A stretch of DNA of 43,359 nucleotides from CAZMJP01 sp964566895 (GTDB lineage Bacteria > Patescibacteriota > Patescibacteriia > UBA2591 > UBA6264): NCBI GenBank assembly GCA_964566895.1, contig CAZMJP010000002.1, positions 1 through 43,359 on the forward strand, written 5' to 3'. Of the stretch, positions 33,212 to 41,166 are shown piece by piece. The position numbers were made by a program, and so were the translations under genes. The notes below the pieces were generated by a model. It saw only the letters and a list, made by a program, of their open reading frames with translations. It was not told the DNA's origin and ran no database searches. How positions within the stretch are numbered: position 1 is the stretch's first letter; every line of letters starts with the position of its first letter.

Positions 33212-33910
33212 TTATTTCTCCTTCCCCCCTTCTTTCTTTTCTTTCTCTTCTTTCCCTTCTTTTTCCTCTTTAACCGTTTCTCCGATTCTTTCAACTTCTT
33301 CCACTTTTTCTTCCGGGGCTCCTTCAGCTACTTCTTCTTCACGCGGTCTTTCGATATTAACTACAACATCCTTCGGGTTTTGTAAAATCTTAATATTCCG
33401 GGGCACCTTTAAATCGCCTACCCTAATTATATCGTCAAAATTCTTTAAACCTGAAATGTCTACTTCAATCTGATGAATTAAATCTTCCGGTAAGCACTCT
33501 ATTTCCACCTCATCCAGACTTGAAACCAAGACGCCGCCCAATTCTTTAACGGCCGGCGATAAGCCCGTCAACTTCAGTTCTACCTCAACGGTAATTTTTT
33601 CACCGGCTTTAATTTTATAAAAATCAATATGTTGAAATTGGTTGGTCAGGGGATGATATTGGATATCGTGAATTAAAACTTTAACAGAGCCGGGCCAGGC
33701 CCCTTCGGATTTCTCCCCTTCAATTTCTAAATCAATCAGACTGCTTTCTCTGGCTTGCTTATAAATTTTTTCAAACTCCTGATAGGGAACCTGGATAGAT
33801 TGAGTTTTAAAATTGTGGCCATAAACCACGGCGGGAATGACTCCGCTCTTCCGCAGTGTCCCGGCTTTTCCACCAAGTAATTTTCTAGATTGTGCTTTAA
33901 GGGTAAACAT
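33212..33910 (-). CDS. rplY: Ribosomal protein bL25 (CTC family)
   Basis: Binds 5S rRNA. 232 aa, the long CTC form. N-terminal domain with LLGGKAGTLRKSGVIPAVVYGH and the middle HDIQYHPLTNQFQHIDFY, then a beta-rich CTC domain (ELGGVLVSSLDEVEIECLPEDLIHQIEVD). A Glu/Lys-rich tail (195-232) is disordered-looking. Cotranscribed with the DUF3048 gene. Confidence 0.95.
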   Translation of the reverse strand: MFTLKAQSRKLLGGKAGTLRKSGVIPAVVYGHNFKTQSIQVPYQEFEKIYKQARESSLIDLEIEGEKSEGAWPGSVKVLIHDIQYHPLTNQFQHIDFYKIKAGEKITVEVELKLTGLSPAVKELGGVLVSSLDEVEIECLPEDLIHQIEVDISGLKNFDDIIRVGDLKVPRNIKILQNPKDVVVNIERPREEEVAEGAPEEKVEEVERIGETVKEEKEGKEEKEKKEGGKEK

Positions 33911-34002
33911 ATAAGTTCGCTAAAACATTAAAGTATTGGAACACAAAAATTTTTGCTCCGCAGAAGTTCTTTTCTTTGTCCTAATGTTCTCATTTTACAG
34001 TG

Positions 34003-35106
34003 TCAAAACGCTTTTGTAAAGGGCTGATGGATGACAACACTTTCAACCATAGCAATGGCGAGAATACTGATAAACAGAGAACTACCTCCATAGCTGACCA
34101 ATGGCAAGGGCAGCCCAATAACCGGCAGCAGCCCGATGTTCATCCCAACATTAATAACCATCTGGAGGGAAAAATAAATAATAACGCCTAAAGCAAAGAC
34201 TAGGCTAAAATCATCGTAGACTGTTAAACTTATTTTAATTAGACGATATAAAAGAAAGACATAAAATCCCAAAAGAATCAAGGAACCGATTAAACCAAAT
34301 TCTTCGGCAATAACGACAAAAATAAAATCAGTCTCGGCCGCCGGCAAAAACCGCAACTGGGATTGAGAACCTAAGCCAAACCCCCGTCCTAAAATTCTGC
34401 CTGAGCCAACCGCTACGACCGATTGGGTAATTTGATAACCGCGACCCAAGGGATCGCTCTGCGGGTTAAGATACGTCAAAATACGATCCTTTTGATAATC
34501 CTTTAAAAAAAACAACCAACCTGAAAGACTAATCAAAATGACAATTAAAACTAACCCCAAAATGTGCTTTTTGTTTTTATCAACCAAAAAAATAATACTT
34601 ATCCATAAAATAGCAATCATTGCGGCTGAACCAAGATCCGGCTGGCGGATAATTAAGTATATACTCGGCAAAATAAAAATAGCGCTTTTTAAAATATCTC
34701 CCAAACGTACCGGCTTGGCCGCTTTTTGCCAAAAATTAGCCAAAAACATAACTACAGCCAATTTAGCCAACTCAGTTGGTTGAAAACTAAAAAAACCGAA
34801 ATTCAGCCATCCCTTTACACCCCTCAACTCCTGGCCAACTATTAAGACAACAATTAAGAGAAAGACGGTTAAAATATAAATCCAATAAGAGGTTGATCTA
34901 AAAAATCGGAAATCAGTCAGACAAACAAACCAAAATAAAACAAAGCCAGCTAAGGCGAAAATAAGTTGCCTGGTGAAATTGCTAACCCCCGCTCCTTGTT
35001 TAGCCAATGACAAACTATACAAACTCACTAAACCAATAATAATCAGCAATGTCATTGAGATAAATAAACTCCAGTCAAAACGTTTTAATTGAGCAAAACT
35101 TGGCAT
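34003..35106 (-). CDS. rodA: RodA-type SEDS peptidoglycan polymerase
   Basis: Polymerises lipid II glycan strands in cell elongation. 367 aa with about ten membrane helices. The signature near the C-terminus is VIGLPLPLVSYGGSSLFISILAIA; LNPQSDPLGRGYQITQS and GRGFGLGSQSQLRFLPAAETDFIF are SEDS motifs. The length and sequence favour RodA over FtsW. Start MPSFAQLKRFDW, with TAGG five bases upstream. Its operon neighbour is the Gmad2/GerMN gene. Confidence 0.93.
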   Translation of the reverse strand: MPSFAQLKRFDWSLFISMTLLIIIGLVSLYSLSLAKQGAGVSNFTRQLIFALAGFVLFWFVCLTDFRFFRSTSYWIYILTVFLLIVVLIVGQELRGVKGWLNFGFFSFQPTELAKLAVVMFLANFWQKAAKPVRLGDILKSAIFILPSIYLIIRQPDLGSAAMIAILWISIIFLVDKNKKHILGLVLIVILISLSGWLFFLKDYQKDRILTYLNPQSDPLGRGYQITQSVVAVGSGRILGRGFGLGSQSQLRFLPAAETDFIFVVIAEEFGLIGSLILLGFYVFLLYRLIKISLTVYDDFSLVFALGVIIYFSLQMVINVGMNIGLLPVIGLPLPLVSYGGSSLFISILAIAMVESVVIHQPFTKAF

Positions 35107-35178
35107 AATTACCTAAATAAGATCAAAGGCAATTCCTCCGACGACCAAATAAAACAAAATGAAAGCAAGAACAAAAAT

Positions 35179-36117
35179 TTACGGCTGAAGAATATCCTCG
35201 GTTCGACCGTTGACTGAAATAACAACGTTGTCAACTGTAGAAAGTTGTTTTAAGGTCTCTGTTACTTGAGCTCTGATTGCCGCCACTCGGCAAGAACCAC
35301 CGACTTGAAACTCCAATTGTTCGTCAAAATCAATCTCGGCCGTTCCGCCGCCAGTTGACGGATTAACGGACAACCTCTGGACCCTCACTCCCGAATTTAT
35401 GTTCGAAACAAAACCTTGATTAATTTCTTCCTCTGTCGCTCCTCGCAAAAGAGCTTCTATGGCCGCCCGGGCAACCGCCGAGGTTCTAAAAACTCGTCTC
35501 TCAACGGCTATAGTGCGGGAACAATCAAAATACGGTTCATTGACAAAACGCGAGTCGCTCAAAAAAATCTTTACGGTCATAAACTCCGGCGAAATTTCCG
35601 TCACCTCTTTGAAATAAACCGGGACAACTAATTCGTCCGCCTGCTCCGGCAATCCTGAAGGATTATCTTTTTCTAAAATCAATTTGCCTTCTGAGGTGGA
35701 CGGAACGGCAAAAGGAAGGGCGGCCTTAAATGGCACAAATTTCTCCGTCATCCAATCTTCTAAGGCCTGAGCTGTTGTTATGCCCAAGAGAAAACCATTG
35801 CCGTCAAAAAGTTTAATCGGAAAACTGGCTTCGAAAAACCAGAACCCCCTTGCCTCCCCTTTAATAAAAAGCGGACTTTCAATAATTTGATTAAGTTGAG
35901 GGCTGTCTATCTTTATCAGGTCGGTTTTTCCCGAATTTATTGTTTCTTCTCCGCCGCAGGGTTCAGATGGCATTGGCGCGGAAGGAACTCCATGCTTAAC
36001 CCACTGCCCCTGCCGGCAAATCCAATTGTCTTCCGGACCGCCGATAACAAATCTAATAAAAAACCATCCGGTCAAGACGGCGATTATTATAATAAAAATT
36101 TTTATATTTTTAGTCAT
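35179..36117 (-). CDS. Gmad2/GerMN domain membrane-anchored protein
   Basis: 312 aa. An N-terminal helix (6-25), a short Cys-containing linker, a Gmad2 immunoglobulin-like domain (about 70-165: IKIDSPQLNQIIESPLFIKGEA) and a GerMN domain (about 175-310: VKIFLSDSR, ARAAIEALLRGATEEEINQGF). The family contains spore-germination and other envelope proteins; here probably an external, peptidoglycan-linked protein. A 21-codon hydrophobic in-frame extension follows the stop (35178-35113). Confidence 0.8.
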   Translation of the reverse strand: MTKNIKIFIIIIAVLTGWFFIRFVIGGPEDNWICRQGQWVKHGVPSAPMPSEPCGGEETINSGKTDLIKIDSPQLNQIIESPLFIKGEARGFWFFEASFPIKLFDGNGFLLGITTAQALEDWMTEKFVPFKAALPFAVPSTSEGKLILEKDNPSGLPEQADELVVPVYFKEVTEISPEFMTVKIFLSDSRFVNEPYFDCSRTIAVERRVFRTSAVARAAIEALLRGATEEEINQGFVSNINSGVRVQRLSVNPSTGGGTAEIDFDEQLEFQVGGSCRVAAIRAQVTETLKQLSTVDNVVISVNGRTEDILQP

Positions 36118-36194
36118 TGATAAAAGTTCTCCAATTACTCACTCCTCATTTCCTTTAAAAATCTTCTGTAAAATTCTACTCTCTAATTTATTCC

Positions 36195-36223
36195 ATTATA
36201 CAAAAATTCTTTCGGACTAGCAA
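36195..36223 (-). promoter_or_regulatory. Promoter of the Gmad2/GerMN-rodA-rplY run
   Basis: Minus strand TTGCTA (36223-36218), 17-bp spacer, TATAAT (36200-36195). The leader to the ATG at 36117 is about 70 nt. Confidence 0.55.
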
Positions 36224-36280
36224 GAATCCAAAAGAATTGAAACTTAATTGGTCAACAACTAAAACGGTTAACGGGTTATT

Positions 36281-36310
36281 ATTAAAAAAGTCCGGCCAAC
36301 GGACTTTTCT
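36281..36310 (-). terminator. Terminator of the three-gene MurL/Ddl/KamA-like cassette
   Basis: AAAAGTCCG (36286-36294) pairs with CGGACTTTT (36300-36308) around GCCAA. On the minus strand the stem ends in TTTTTTAATAATAA. It is one of the clearest terminators in the window. Confidence 0.85.
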
Positions 36311-36333
36311 ATAAGTAAAACTACTGATAAGCT

Positions 36334-37263
36334 CTAATACATTCGAGTACTTTTATTTTTAAAATCATTAAAGGATGAATAAGTAAATTTCCAAAAATTA
36401 AGGGGAATAGGAATCTTACCCGAACCATTTGGGGCGTCAACCACATGAAAAGGAAAGGCAATACCCGAGATATTTTTTCTAAGTTTGGTCATAATTTCAA
36501 TCTCTTTCTTGATTGGAACAATAAAATGTTCAACCCCTTTAGTCAAGTCGCAGTGAAAAATATAATAAGGTCTAACGCCAAGTTCGACAAGTTTAGTGAA
36601 CAAGGTCTCCAAAACTTTATAAGAATCATTAATTCCTTTTAAAAAAGTCGACTGAGAAAACAAGGGTATCCCGGTTTTTCTCAAAGCATTTACCGCCTTA
36701 ACGGTTTCGGGAGTTAATTCGTCGGGATGTTCAAAATGGATGGAAAAATAAAGCGTTTTCTTTTTATTAATTCTCGTTAAGGTTTCCAAAATCCTTTTAG
36801 TCAAAAGCTGGGGGTCGGATACCGGAACCCGGCTGTGAATTCTAATTATTTTTATCTGTCTTAATTTTGAAAATTTATTTAAAGCATAAATTAAAAGCCT
36901 CGGAACGGTCAAAGGGTCGCCTCCAGAAAAGACAACTTCATTGATTTTCGGTTTGGATTCGATGTAATTTATCATTTTCTCAATATCTCTTAAAGAAAGT
37001 TCTCCTTTTTTAAGATCGGAAACCTCGCGACGTCTGGTGCAAAATCGGCAAAAAGAAGCGCAATTTAAAGTCAACTCAATCAAAACTCTTCGGGAATATT
37101 TATGAACTAACCCTTTGACTTTTTTATGTTTATCTTCCAAAAGGGGGTCGATTAACGCCCGTTTGGAAAAAACCTTTTCCTCTGGAGAAAAATAAAACTG
37201 TTTTTTGATCGCCGATGATTTCTTGGCTAACTGTCTTAAATGACTGCTAATTTTAACCAACAT
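36334..37263 (-). CDS. KamA-like radical SAM aminomutase (lysine 2,3-aminomutase family)
   Basis: 309 aa. The radical SAM cluster motif is CASFCRFC (Cys68, 72, 75). SGGDP (113-117) binds SAM; DAPNGSGKIPI supplies the PLP lysine (Lys283). Asp239 (HCDLTKGVEHF) and Asp276 (VVDAP) match the two aspartates that bind the lysine side-chain amine in lysine 2,3-aminomutase, so the substrate is probably lysine or a lysine-like residue. It is shorter than LAM (416 aa) and near EpmB (342 aa), which makes beta-lysine for EF-P; no EpmA partner is visible. It overlaps the Ddl-like gene by 11 bp, so translation is coupled. Confidence 0.85.
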   Translation of the reverse strand: MLVKISSHLRQLAKKSSAIKKQFYFSPEEKVFSKRALIDPLLEDKHKKVKGLVHKYSRRVLIELTLNCASFCRFCTRRREVSDLKKGELSLRDIEKMINYIESKPKINEVVFSGGDPLTVPRLLIYALNKFSKLRQIKIIRIHSRVPVSDPQLLTKRILETLTRINKKKTLYFSIHFEHPDELTPETVKAVNALRKTGIPLFSQSTFLKGINDSYKVLETLFTKLVELGVRPYYIFHCDLTKGVEHFIVPIKKEIEIMTKLRKNISGIAFPFHVVDAPNGSGKIPIPLNFWKFTYSSFNDFKNKSTRMY

Positions 37264-38278
37264 AGATTTTATAACGCCGACAAGCGGCTTTAATTATTTT
37301 ATCTAACATTTCTCTAAAGTTATAACCGGCGGCTCTCGCGACTAAAGGAAAGCGAGAATTTTCTTTCGGGTCGGGGATGATTCCCGGTATTTGGTTTACC
37401 TCTAAAACATTTGGTTTATTTGTCTTGTCTAATCTTAAATCTATCCGACACCAATCTAAAATTCCCAGAACCCTTTTGGTCTTTAAACAAATCTCTTCTA
37501 TTTCTCTCCTTAGAGTTTTTTCAATTTTTGCCGGGCAAATTACGGTCTCTATCTCGCTCTCTGGATTATCAACCAGCCACTTTACTTCATATGAGTCTAT
37601 CGGAACCAAATTTTTAGGCAGTGACGAAAAGTTCAGCTCCGCCGGAGGCAAAATCTCCACCGGACTATTCCCAATTAAACCGACGGTGAATTCTCTTCCT
37701 GATAAAAATTCTTCAACTAACGCCGGTTGATTGAAATTTTTTATCACTTCTTTCACTTTCTTTCTTAATTTTTTTTTGGTCTTTACTAAGGAATCCTGAA
37801 AAATCCCCTTTGACGAACCCTCATTATTCGGTTTAACGAGTAAGGGAAACTTTAGCTCTCCTTTTAATTTTTCCTCGCCGGTTTCGAAAATCTGAAATTT
37901 AGCGGTGGGAATATTATGCCAAGAAAGCGCTTTTTTGGTTAAAGCCTTATTTAAACAAATTGCCTGAGTCAGGGGTTTGGACCCAAGATAAGGAATTTCC
38001 AACATTTCAAGTATCGCCGGAATCTGAGCCTCTCTGTCTCGGCCATGAATTCCTTCGGCAATGTTAAAGACAAGATCAATTTTTGACTTCAATTTTTTAA
38101 ATTTCAAATAAGCGTTTTCATCGGCTTCAATTAAAAAAACCTTGTGACCAAGCTTTCTTAATGATCTAGCAATTCCCCCGATTGTTTTAGGCGTATCAAA
38201 TTCCGCTTCCTCAATGGATTTTCTATTTTTCAAAGACGGTTCTACGTGACGGACGTTAAAAGTCAGGGCGATTTTCAT
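37253..38278 (-). CDS. D-Ala-D-Ala ligase-like ATP-grasp ligase
   Basis: 341 aa. Ddl-like pre-ATP-grasp region FNIAEGIHGRDREAQIPAILEMLEIPYLGS (71-100), then ATP-grasp: PLLVKPNNEGSSKGI with Lys149, LVEEFLSGREFTVG, and the metal motif Asp280 with EVNQIPGI (Glu293, Asn295). All residues for acyl-phosphate formation and metal binding look present, so it should ligate a carboxylate to an amine. The histidine-rich FNALHGR of true Ddl is altered to FNIAEGIHGR, hinting at another substrate. It starts one base after the MurL-like stop. Confidence 0.85.
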   Translation of the reverse strand: MKIALTFNVRHVEPSLKNRKSIEEAEFDTPKTIGGIARSLRKLGHKVFLIEADENAYLKFKKLKSKIDLVFNIAEGIHGRDREAQIPAILEMLEIPYLGSKPLTQAICLNKALTKKALSWHNIPTAKFQIFETGEEKLKGELKFPLLVKPNNEGSSKGIFQDSLVKTKKKLRKKVKEVIKNFNQPALVEEFLSGREFTVGLIGNSPVEILPPAELNFSSLPKNLVPIDSYEVKWLVDNPESEIETVICPAKIEKTLRREIEEICLKTKRVLGILDWCRIDLRLDKTNKPNVLEVNQIPGIIPDPKENSRFPLVARAAGYNFREMLDKIIKAACRRYKIYVG

Positions 38279-38279
38279 C

Positions 38280-39785
38280 TTAGATCTTTAACTCTTCCTT
38301 ATAAATTTTTAAAACTTTGTCTTTTAATTCTTCCGGTATAGTTTCGGCCGAGTGAATGCCAAAATATTTTTTTATTAATTCCTTCTCTCTTTTTTTTGCC
38401 TCTTTTAAATACAATTTCTTGAATAAATCAATTAATTCGCCTTTATATCCATTTTGGTAAGCTAAGTAAAAAGCTAATAATTGTTCATCCCTCCCTAAAA
38501 GAGAAACATCGTAACCATAGTTACTATCCTTGTCGCAACCGAAGAGGGCGTATTTTTGTCTATACTTCAGTTTCAACATATTGTTCCTTAATTCTACTTT
38601 TTTGGGATTGATATTGTTCGCTAAAAGAAAAATAAAAATTCTCGCGCATTTTGAGCAATTTCCGCACCAACGACTCTTCCTTTTTATTATTTTATATTCA
38701 TTAAAAGAAGAACAAGACATCTGATATTTGGCAATTTCAGGATAGCGATGGTGTAAAATTTTAATAATGGCAAGTTCGTGAAGCGGCTCAATTAAAGAAC
38801 CGACTTTAAGATTTTCCATCCCCAAAAGTTGAACGATTTTTCCTAATTTCTGAATCCACTCCACGCTTTGTTCATAGACGGGATTACACCAAAAACCTTC
38901 CTTATCCAAAAATTTATCATTGCAAGACTGTTCATTGGAGAAGAAAAGATAGTTAGTCATTCTTGCAAAAGCAATCGGCAGAACGATTAACCCAAATTGG
39001 GTTAGTTGCATCTCCCAACCATACCAGCCATCGTCAGACGGATTTTTATACGGCTCGCGCAAGCTGCCGGCCTCATTTTTAATAAATAAAATTTTTTGTT
39101 TGAATTCTTCAAAAAATTTTTCCGCTAATTTTTCCTTGAGATGATCCTCGGTTTGAGAAAGAGGCTCCTTTACATACGCCGGCATTGTTTTAATTCCGAT
39201 TTCTTTGCATAAACTATAAGTAAGCAAACTGTCTTTCCCAAAAGTAAAAAATATAAGAGCGGTATTCCTAATCTTTCTTAATGGTAGGGTAAAAGGAACG
39301 GAAGCTTCTTTCCTATTAAAATGATATTTAGTTTGAGATAATTTTTCTAAATACTTTGAAGCCTTCTCGGACTTCATTAGGGCGGTGGCGGGCAAAGAAT
39401 CCCTGAATCCCTCTCCAATCATATCTTTGACTGAAGGTTTTGACATAAGATACCACAAAGAACCAATATCCAAGAGACAAGGCAGGTGCAAGGTTAAAGC
39501 AAAAGTCAAATTCTCTAAAAGAACTTTCTTTAAAAACAAGGGATACTTCCCCCAAATATTTCTGGGATAGACGACGGAAAAATCTTTTTGATTGAAACTA
39601 ATAAGAAATCCTTTCTCTTTAATTTCCGGCTTGATTAAAATCTTTTTCGAAATAAAAAAAGAGTCGCCCTCTTCTTTTTTAGACTCTTTAATTGAAATCT
39701 CCAAAGGTCCGCTCCTACTTGGAGGTTCGTCTTCTTCTTTAGTTATGGTAATAGATGAAGTTTTTGTTTTTTCAAGAGTTTGCAT
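38280..39785 (-). CDS. MurL-like PP-loop epimerase
   Basis: 501 aa. A PP-loop-type motif FFTFGKDSLLTYSL lies at 179-192. SNEQS (283-287), EPLHELAIIKILHH (333-346), SCSSFNE and WCGNCSKCARIF (Cys374, 377, 380) match my recollection of the MurL family, which epimerises the terminal L-Glu of UDP-MurNAc-L-Ala-L-Glu using ATP. The first 50 residues are charged and unlike the family core. First gene of a three-gene operon with Ddl-like and KamA-like enzymes; promoter TTGACA-N16-TATAAT just upstream. The substrate here may be a muropeptide or another peptide; the exact assignment is inference. Confidence 0.7.
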   Translation of the reverse strand: MQTLEKTKTSSITITKEEDEPPSRSGPLEISIKESKKEEGDSFFISKKILIKPEIKEKGFLISFNQKDFSVVYPRNIWGKYPLFLKKVLLENLTFALTLHLPCLLDIGSLWYLMSKPSVKDMIGEGFRDSLPATALMKSEKASKYLEKLSQTKYHFNRKEASVPFTLPLRKIRNTALIFFTFGKDSLLTYSLCKEIGIKTMPAYVKEPLSQTEDHLKEKLAEKFFEEFKQKILFIKNEAGSLREPYKNPSDDGWYGWEMQLTQFGLIVLPIAFARMTNYLFFSNEQSCNDKFLDKEGFWCNPVYEQSVEWIQKLGKIVQLLGMENLKVGSLIEPLHELAIIKILHHRYPEIAKYQMSCSSFNEYKIIKRKSRWCGNCSKCARIFIFLLANNINPKKVELRNNMLKLKYRQKYALFGCDKDSNYGYDVSLLGRDEQLLAFYLAYQNGYKGELIDLFKKLYLKEAKKREKELIKKYFGIHSAETIPEELKDKVLKIYKEELKI

Positions 39786-39811
39786 TGGAAATAATTATCA
39801 TTACTAGGGTC

Positions 39812-39839
39812 ATTATATATTCATTGAAATGATTGTCAA
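39812..39839 (-). promoter_or_regulatory. Consensus promoter of the MurL/Ddl/KamA-like cassette
   Basis: Minus strand TTGACA (39839-39834), 16-bp spacer, TATAAT (39817-39812), both boxes perfect. Leader of about 20 nt. A DnaA-box sequence lies immediately upstream of the -35. Confidence 0.75.
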
Positions 39840-39840
39840 C

Positions 39841-39849
39841 TGTGGATAA
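39841..39849 (-). promoter_or_regulatory. DnaA-box-like site abutting the cassette -35
   Basis: Minus strand TTATCCACA, a perfect match to the bacterial DnaA box, is separated by one base from the -35 of the MurL-like operon. It could be a DnaA regulatory site or chance. Confidence 0.35.
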
Positions 39850-39871
39850 CTTTAAAAACTCAATTTTTGTC

Positions 39872-40684
39872 TCACCTCTGACATTTTGGACAAAAACAAG
39901 TAGTCCGGCCGGAAAGTTTGATTGCTTTTATTTTTGCTCCGCAACGAAAACATTCTTGACCTTCTCTCCCATAAACTTTCAAACGGGTAATAAAGTTTCC
40001 CTCTCTCCCATCAACATCTCGATAAGCGTCTACTGATGTTCCTCCGCTCTTAATAGCCGCGTTCATTATTTTTCTTAAGCCATCATAAACATCCTTGACT
40101 TCCCCGTTTTCCAAAGTTCCAACTTTTCTTTCCGGATTGACCTTGGCGTAAAAGCAAGTCTCCTGAGCATAAATGTTCCCGATACCGGCTAAAAATTTCT
40201 GGTCCATCAGCAACGGTTTAATTTTGGCCTTTTTCTTTTTTAACAATAACTCTTTGAATTTCTCCGGGGTAAAATCTTTGGAAAGCGGCTCCGGCCCAAA
40301 CTCTTTATTTAAAATTTTATCTGTTTGGGAAGTACTCAATAATTTCATGTAACCAAACTTCCTTAAATCTTTATAAAGCAATTTTTTACTGCCCTCAAAT
40401 TCAAAAATAACACTGGTATGTTTGTCCGGCTTTTGGTCCATAATCAAAAGACCGGTCAATTTTAAATGAACTAATAATGAATCGCCGCTGGATAAATCAA
40501 TAACTAAAAGTTTTGCTCTTCTTCGAAGAGATTTGATTTTTACTCCTTTCGTTTTAGAAATGAATTTAGGGACAGAAACATTAATCAGGCGAGGATTGAG
40601 CACCTCCACCCCTCTAATAGTTTCTCCTTTAATTCGCTTTTCAAGTTGAAGTTTAATTGTTTCCACTTCAGGTAATTCAGGCAT
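39872..40684 (-). CDS. mutM: Formamidopyrimidine-DNA glycosylase
   Basis: Removes oxidised purines such as 8-oxoguanine. 270 aa, normal length. N-terminal MPELPEVETIK gives the catalytic Pro2 and Glu3; LKLTGLLI and IGNIYAQETCF are family motifs. The C-terminal zinc finger is CFRCGAKI ... TTCFCPKCQR. No convincing promoter is visible in the 68-bp spacer; it may be read with the gene at 40753. Confidence 0.96.
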   Translation of the reverse strand: MPELPEVETIKLQLEKRIKGETIRGVEVLNPRLINVSVPKFISKTKGVKIKSLRRRAKLLVIDLSSGDSLLVHLKLTGLLIMDQKPDKHTSVIFEFEGSKKLLYKDLRKFGYMKLLSTSQTDKILNKEFGPEPLSKDFTPEKFKELLLKKKKAKIKPLLMDQKFLAGIGNIYAQETCFYAKVNPERKVGTLENGEVKDVYDGLRKIMNAAIKSGGTSVDAYRDVDGREGNFITRLKVYGREGQECFRCGAKIKAIKLSGRTTCFCPKCQR

Positions 40685-40712
40685 ATTTTTATTTACTAAT
40701 TAGTTAAGCGAA

Positions 40713-40736
40713 GGGGTCCTCAATTAAGAGAACCCC
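40713..40736 (-). repeat. Hairpin between the 84-aa gene and mutM
   Basis: GGGGTCCTC (40713-40721) pairs with GAGAACCCC (40728-40736) with one G-U pair. No T-run follows on the minus strand, so termination is uncertain; partial attenuation between the two genes is possible. Confidence 0.45.
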
Positions 40737-40752
40737 ATTTATACAGAGGAAT

Positions 40753-41007
40753 TTAGATTTGAAACAGATGCCCATAAATTCTTATTCCAAATTTCCCTTC
40801 CGGCGTCAGCAGCACGCTGGTCGCCATGGGAACATTTTTCCCTCTATTACCATGGCAAAGAGCCTCCATCTCGGGACAACAGATATTTTTCACTATCACC
40901 CCATCCTCCCGGGGGATAATAGTAAAATCTGGATGATTCTCCAGCCATCTCTTGGCTGGCTGTCCCTCAATCCTTCTCTTTGCCGCCGACCTTAAGCGAT
41001 ATTTCAT
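40753..41007 (-). CDS. 84-aa protein, unknown
   Basis: ATG 41007 is preceded by GGAGGT three bases upstream, the best SD in the window; the frame extends to 41085 but that part covers the promoter. The product starts MKYRLRSAAKRRIEGQ, has IIPREDGVIVKNICCPEME and LCHGN with three Cys in total, and a beta-like C-terminus. Basic N-terminus (Arg/Lys-rich). I recognise no family. A perfect promoter (41036-41064) and strong SD imply high expression. Confidence 0.7.
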   Translation of the reverse strand: MKYRLRSAAKRRIEGQPAKRWLENHPDFTIIPREDGVIVKNICCPEMEALCHGNRGKNVPMATSVLLTPEGKFGIRIYGHLFQI

Positions 41008-41035
41008 TTTACCTCCATAAATTAAAGTTGCCCTT

Positions 41036-41064
41036 ATTATAAATAAATTTATAAATCTTGTCAA
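41036..41064 (-). promoter_or_regulatory. Consensus promoter of the 84-aa gene
   Basis: Minus strand TTGACA (41064-41059), 17-bp spacer, TATAAT (41041-41036). Both hexamers and the spacing are ideal. Confidence 0.8.
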
Positions 41065-41132
41065 GGATAATTGTTTCAGACTCAACTCATTAACTCACTT
41101 CGGAAAAGGAATATCAGACCCCCGGAGGCCCC

Positions 41133-41160
41133 TTGACTTTTTTAAATAAACTACTATAAT
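41133..41160 (+). promoter_or_regulatory. Promoter of the structured ncRNA
   Basis: TTGACT (41133-41138), 16-bp spacer, TATAAT (41155-41160). No gene with a good start follows; the transcript would begin near 41167. Confidence 0.7.
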
Positions 41161-41166
41161 ATTAAC

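Noticed and set aside
36334..37263. Assignment of the KamA-like protein as EpmB of EF-P modification
   Set aside because: No epmA-like synthetase or efp gene is nearby, and the gene is fused by translation coupling to a Ddl-like ligase; the family assignment is kept general.
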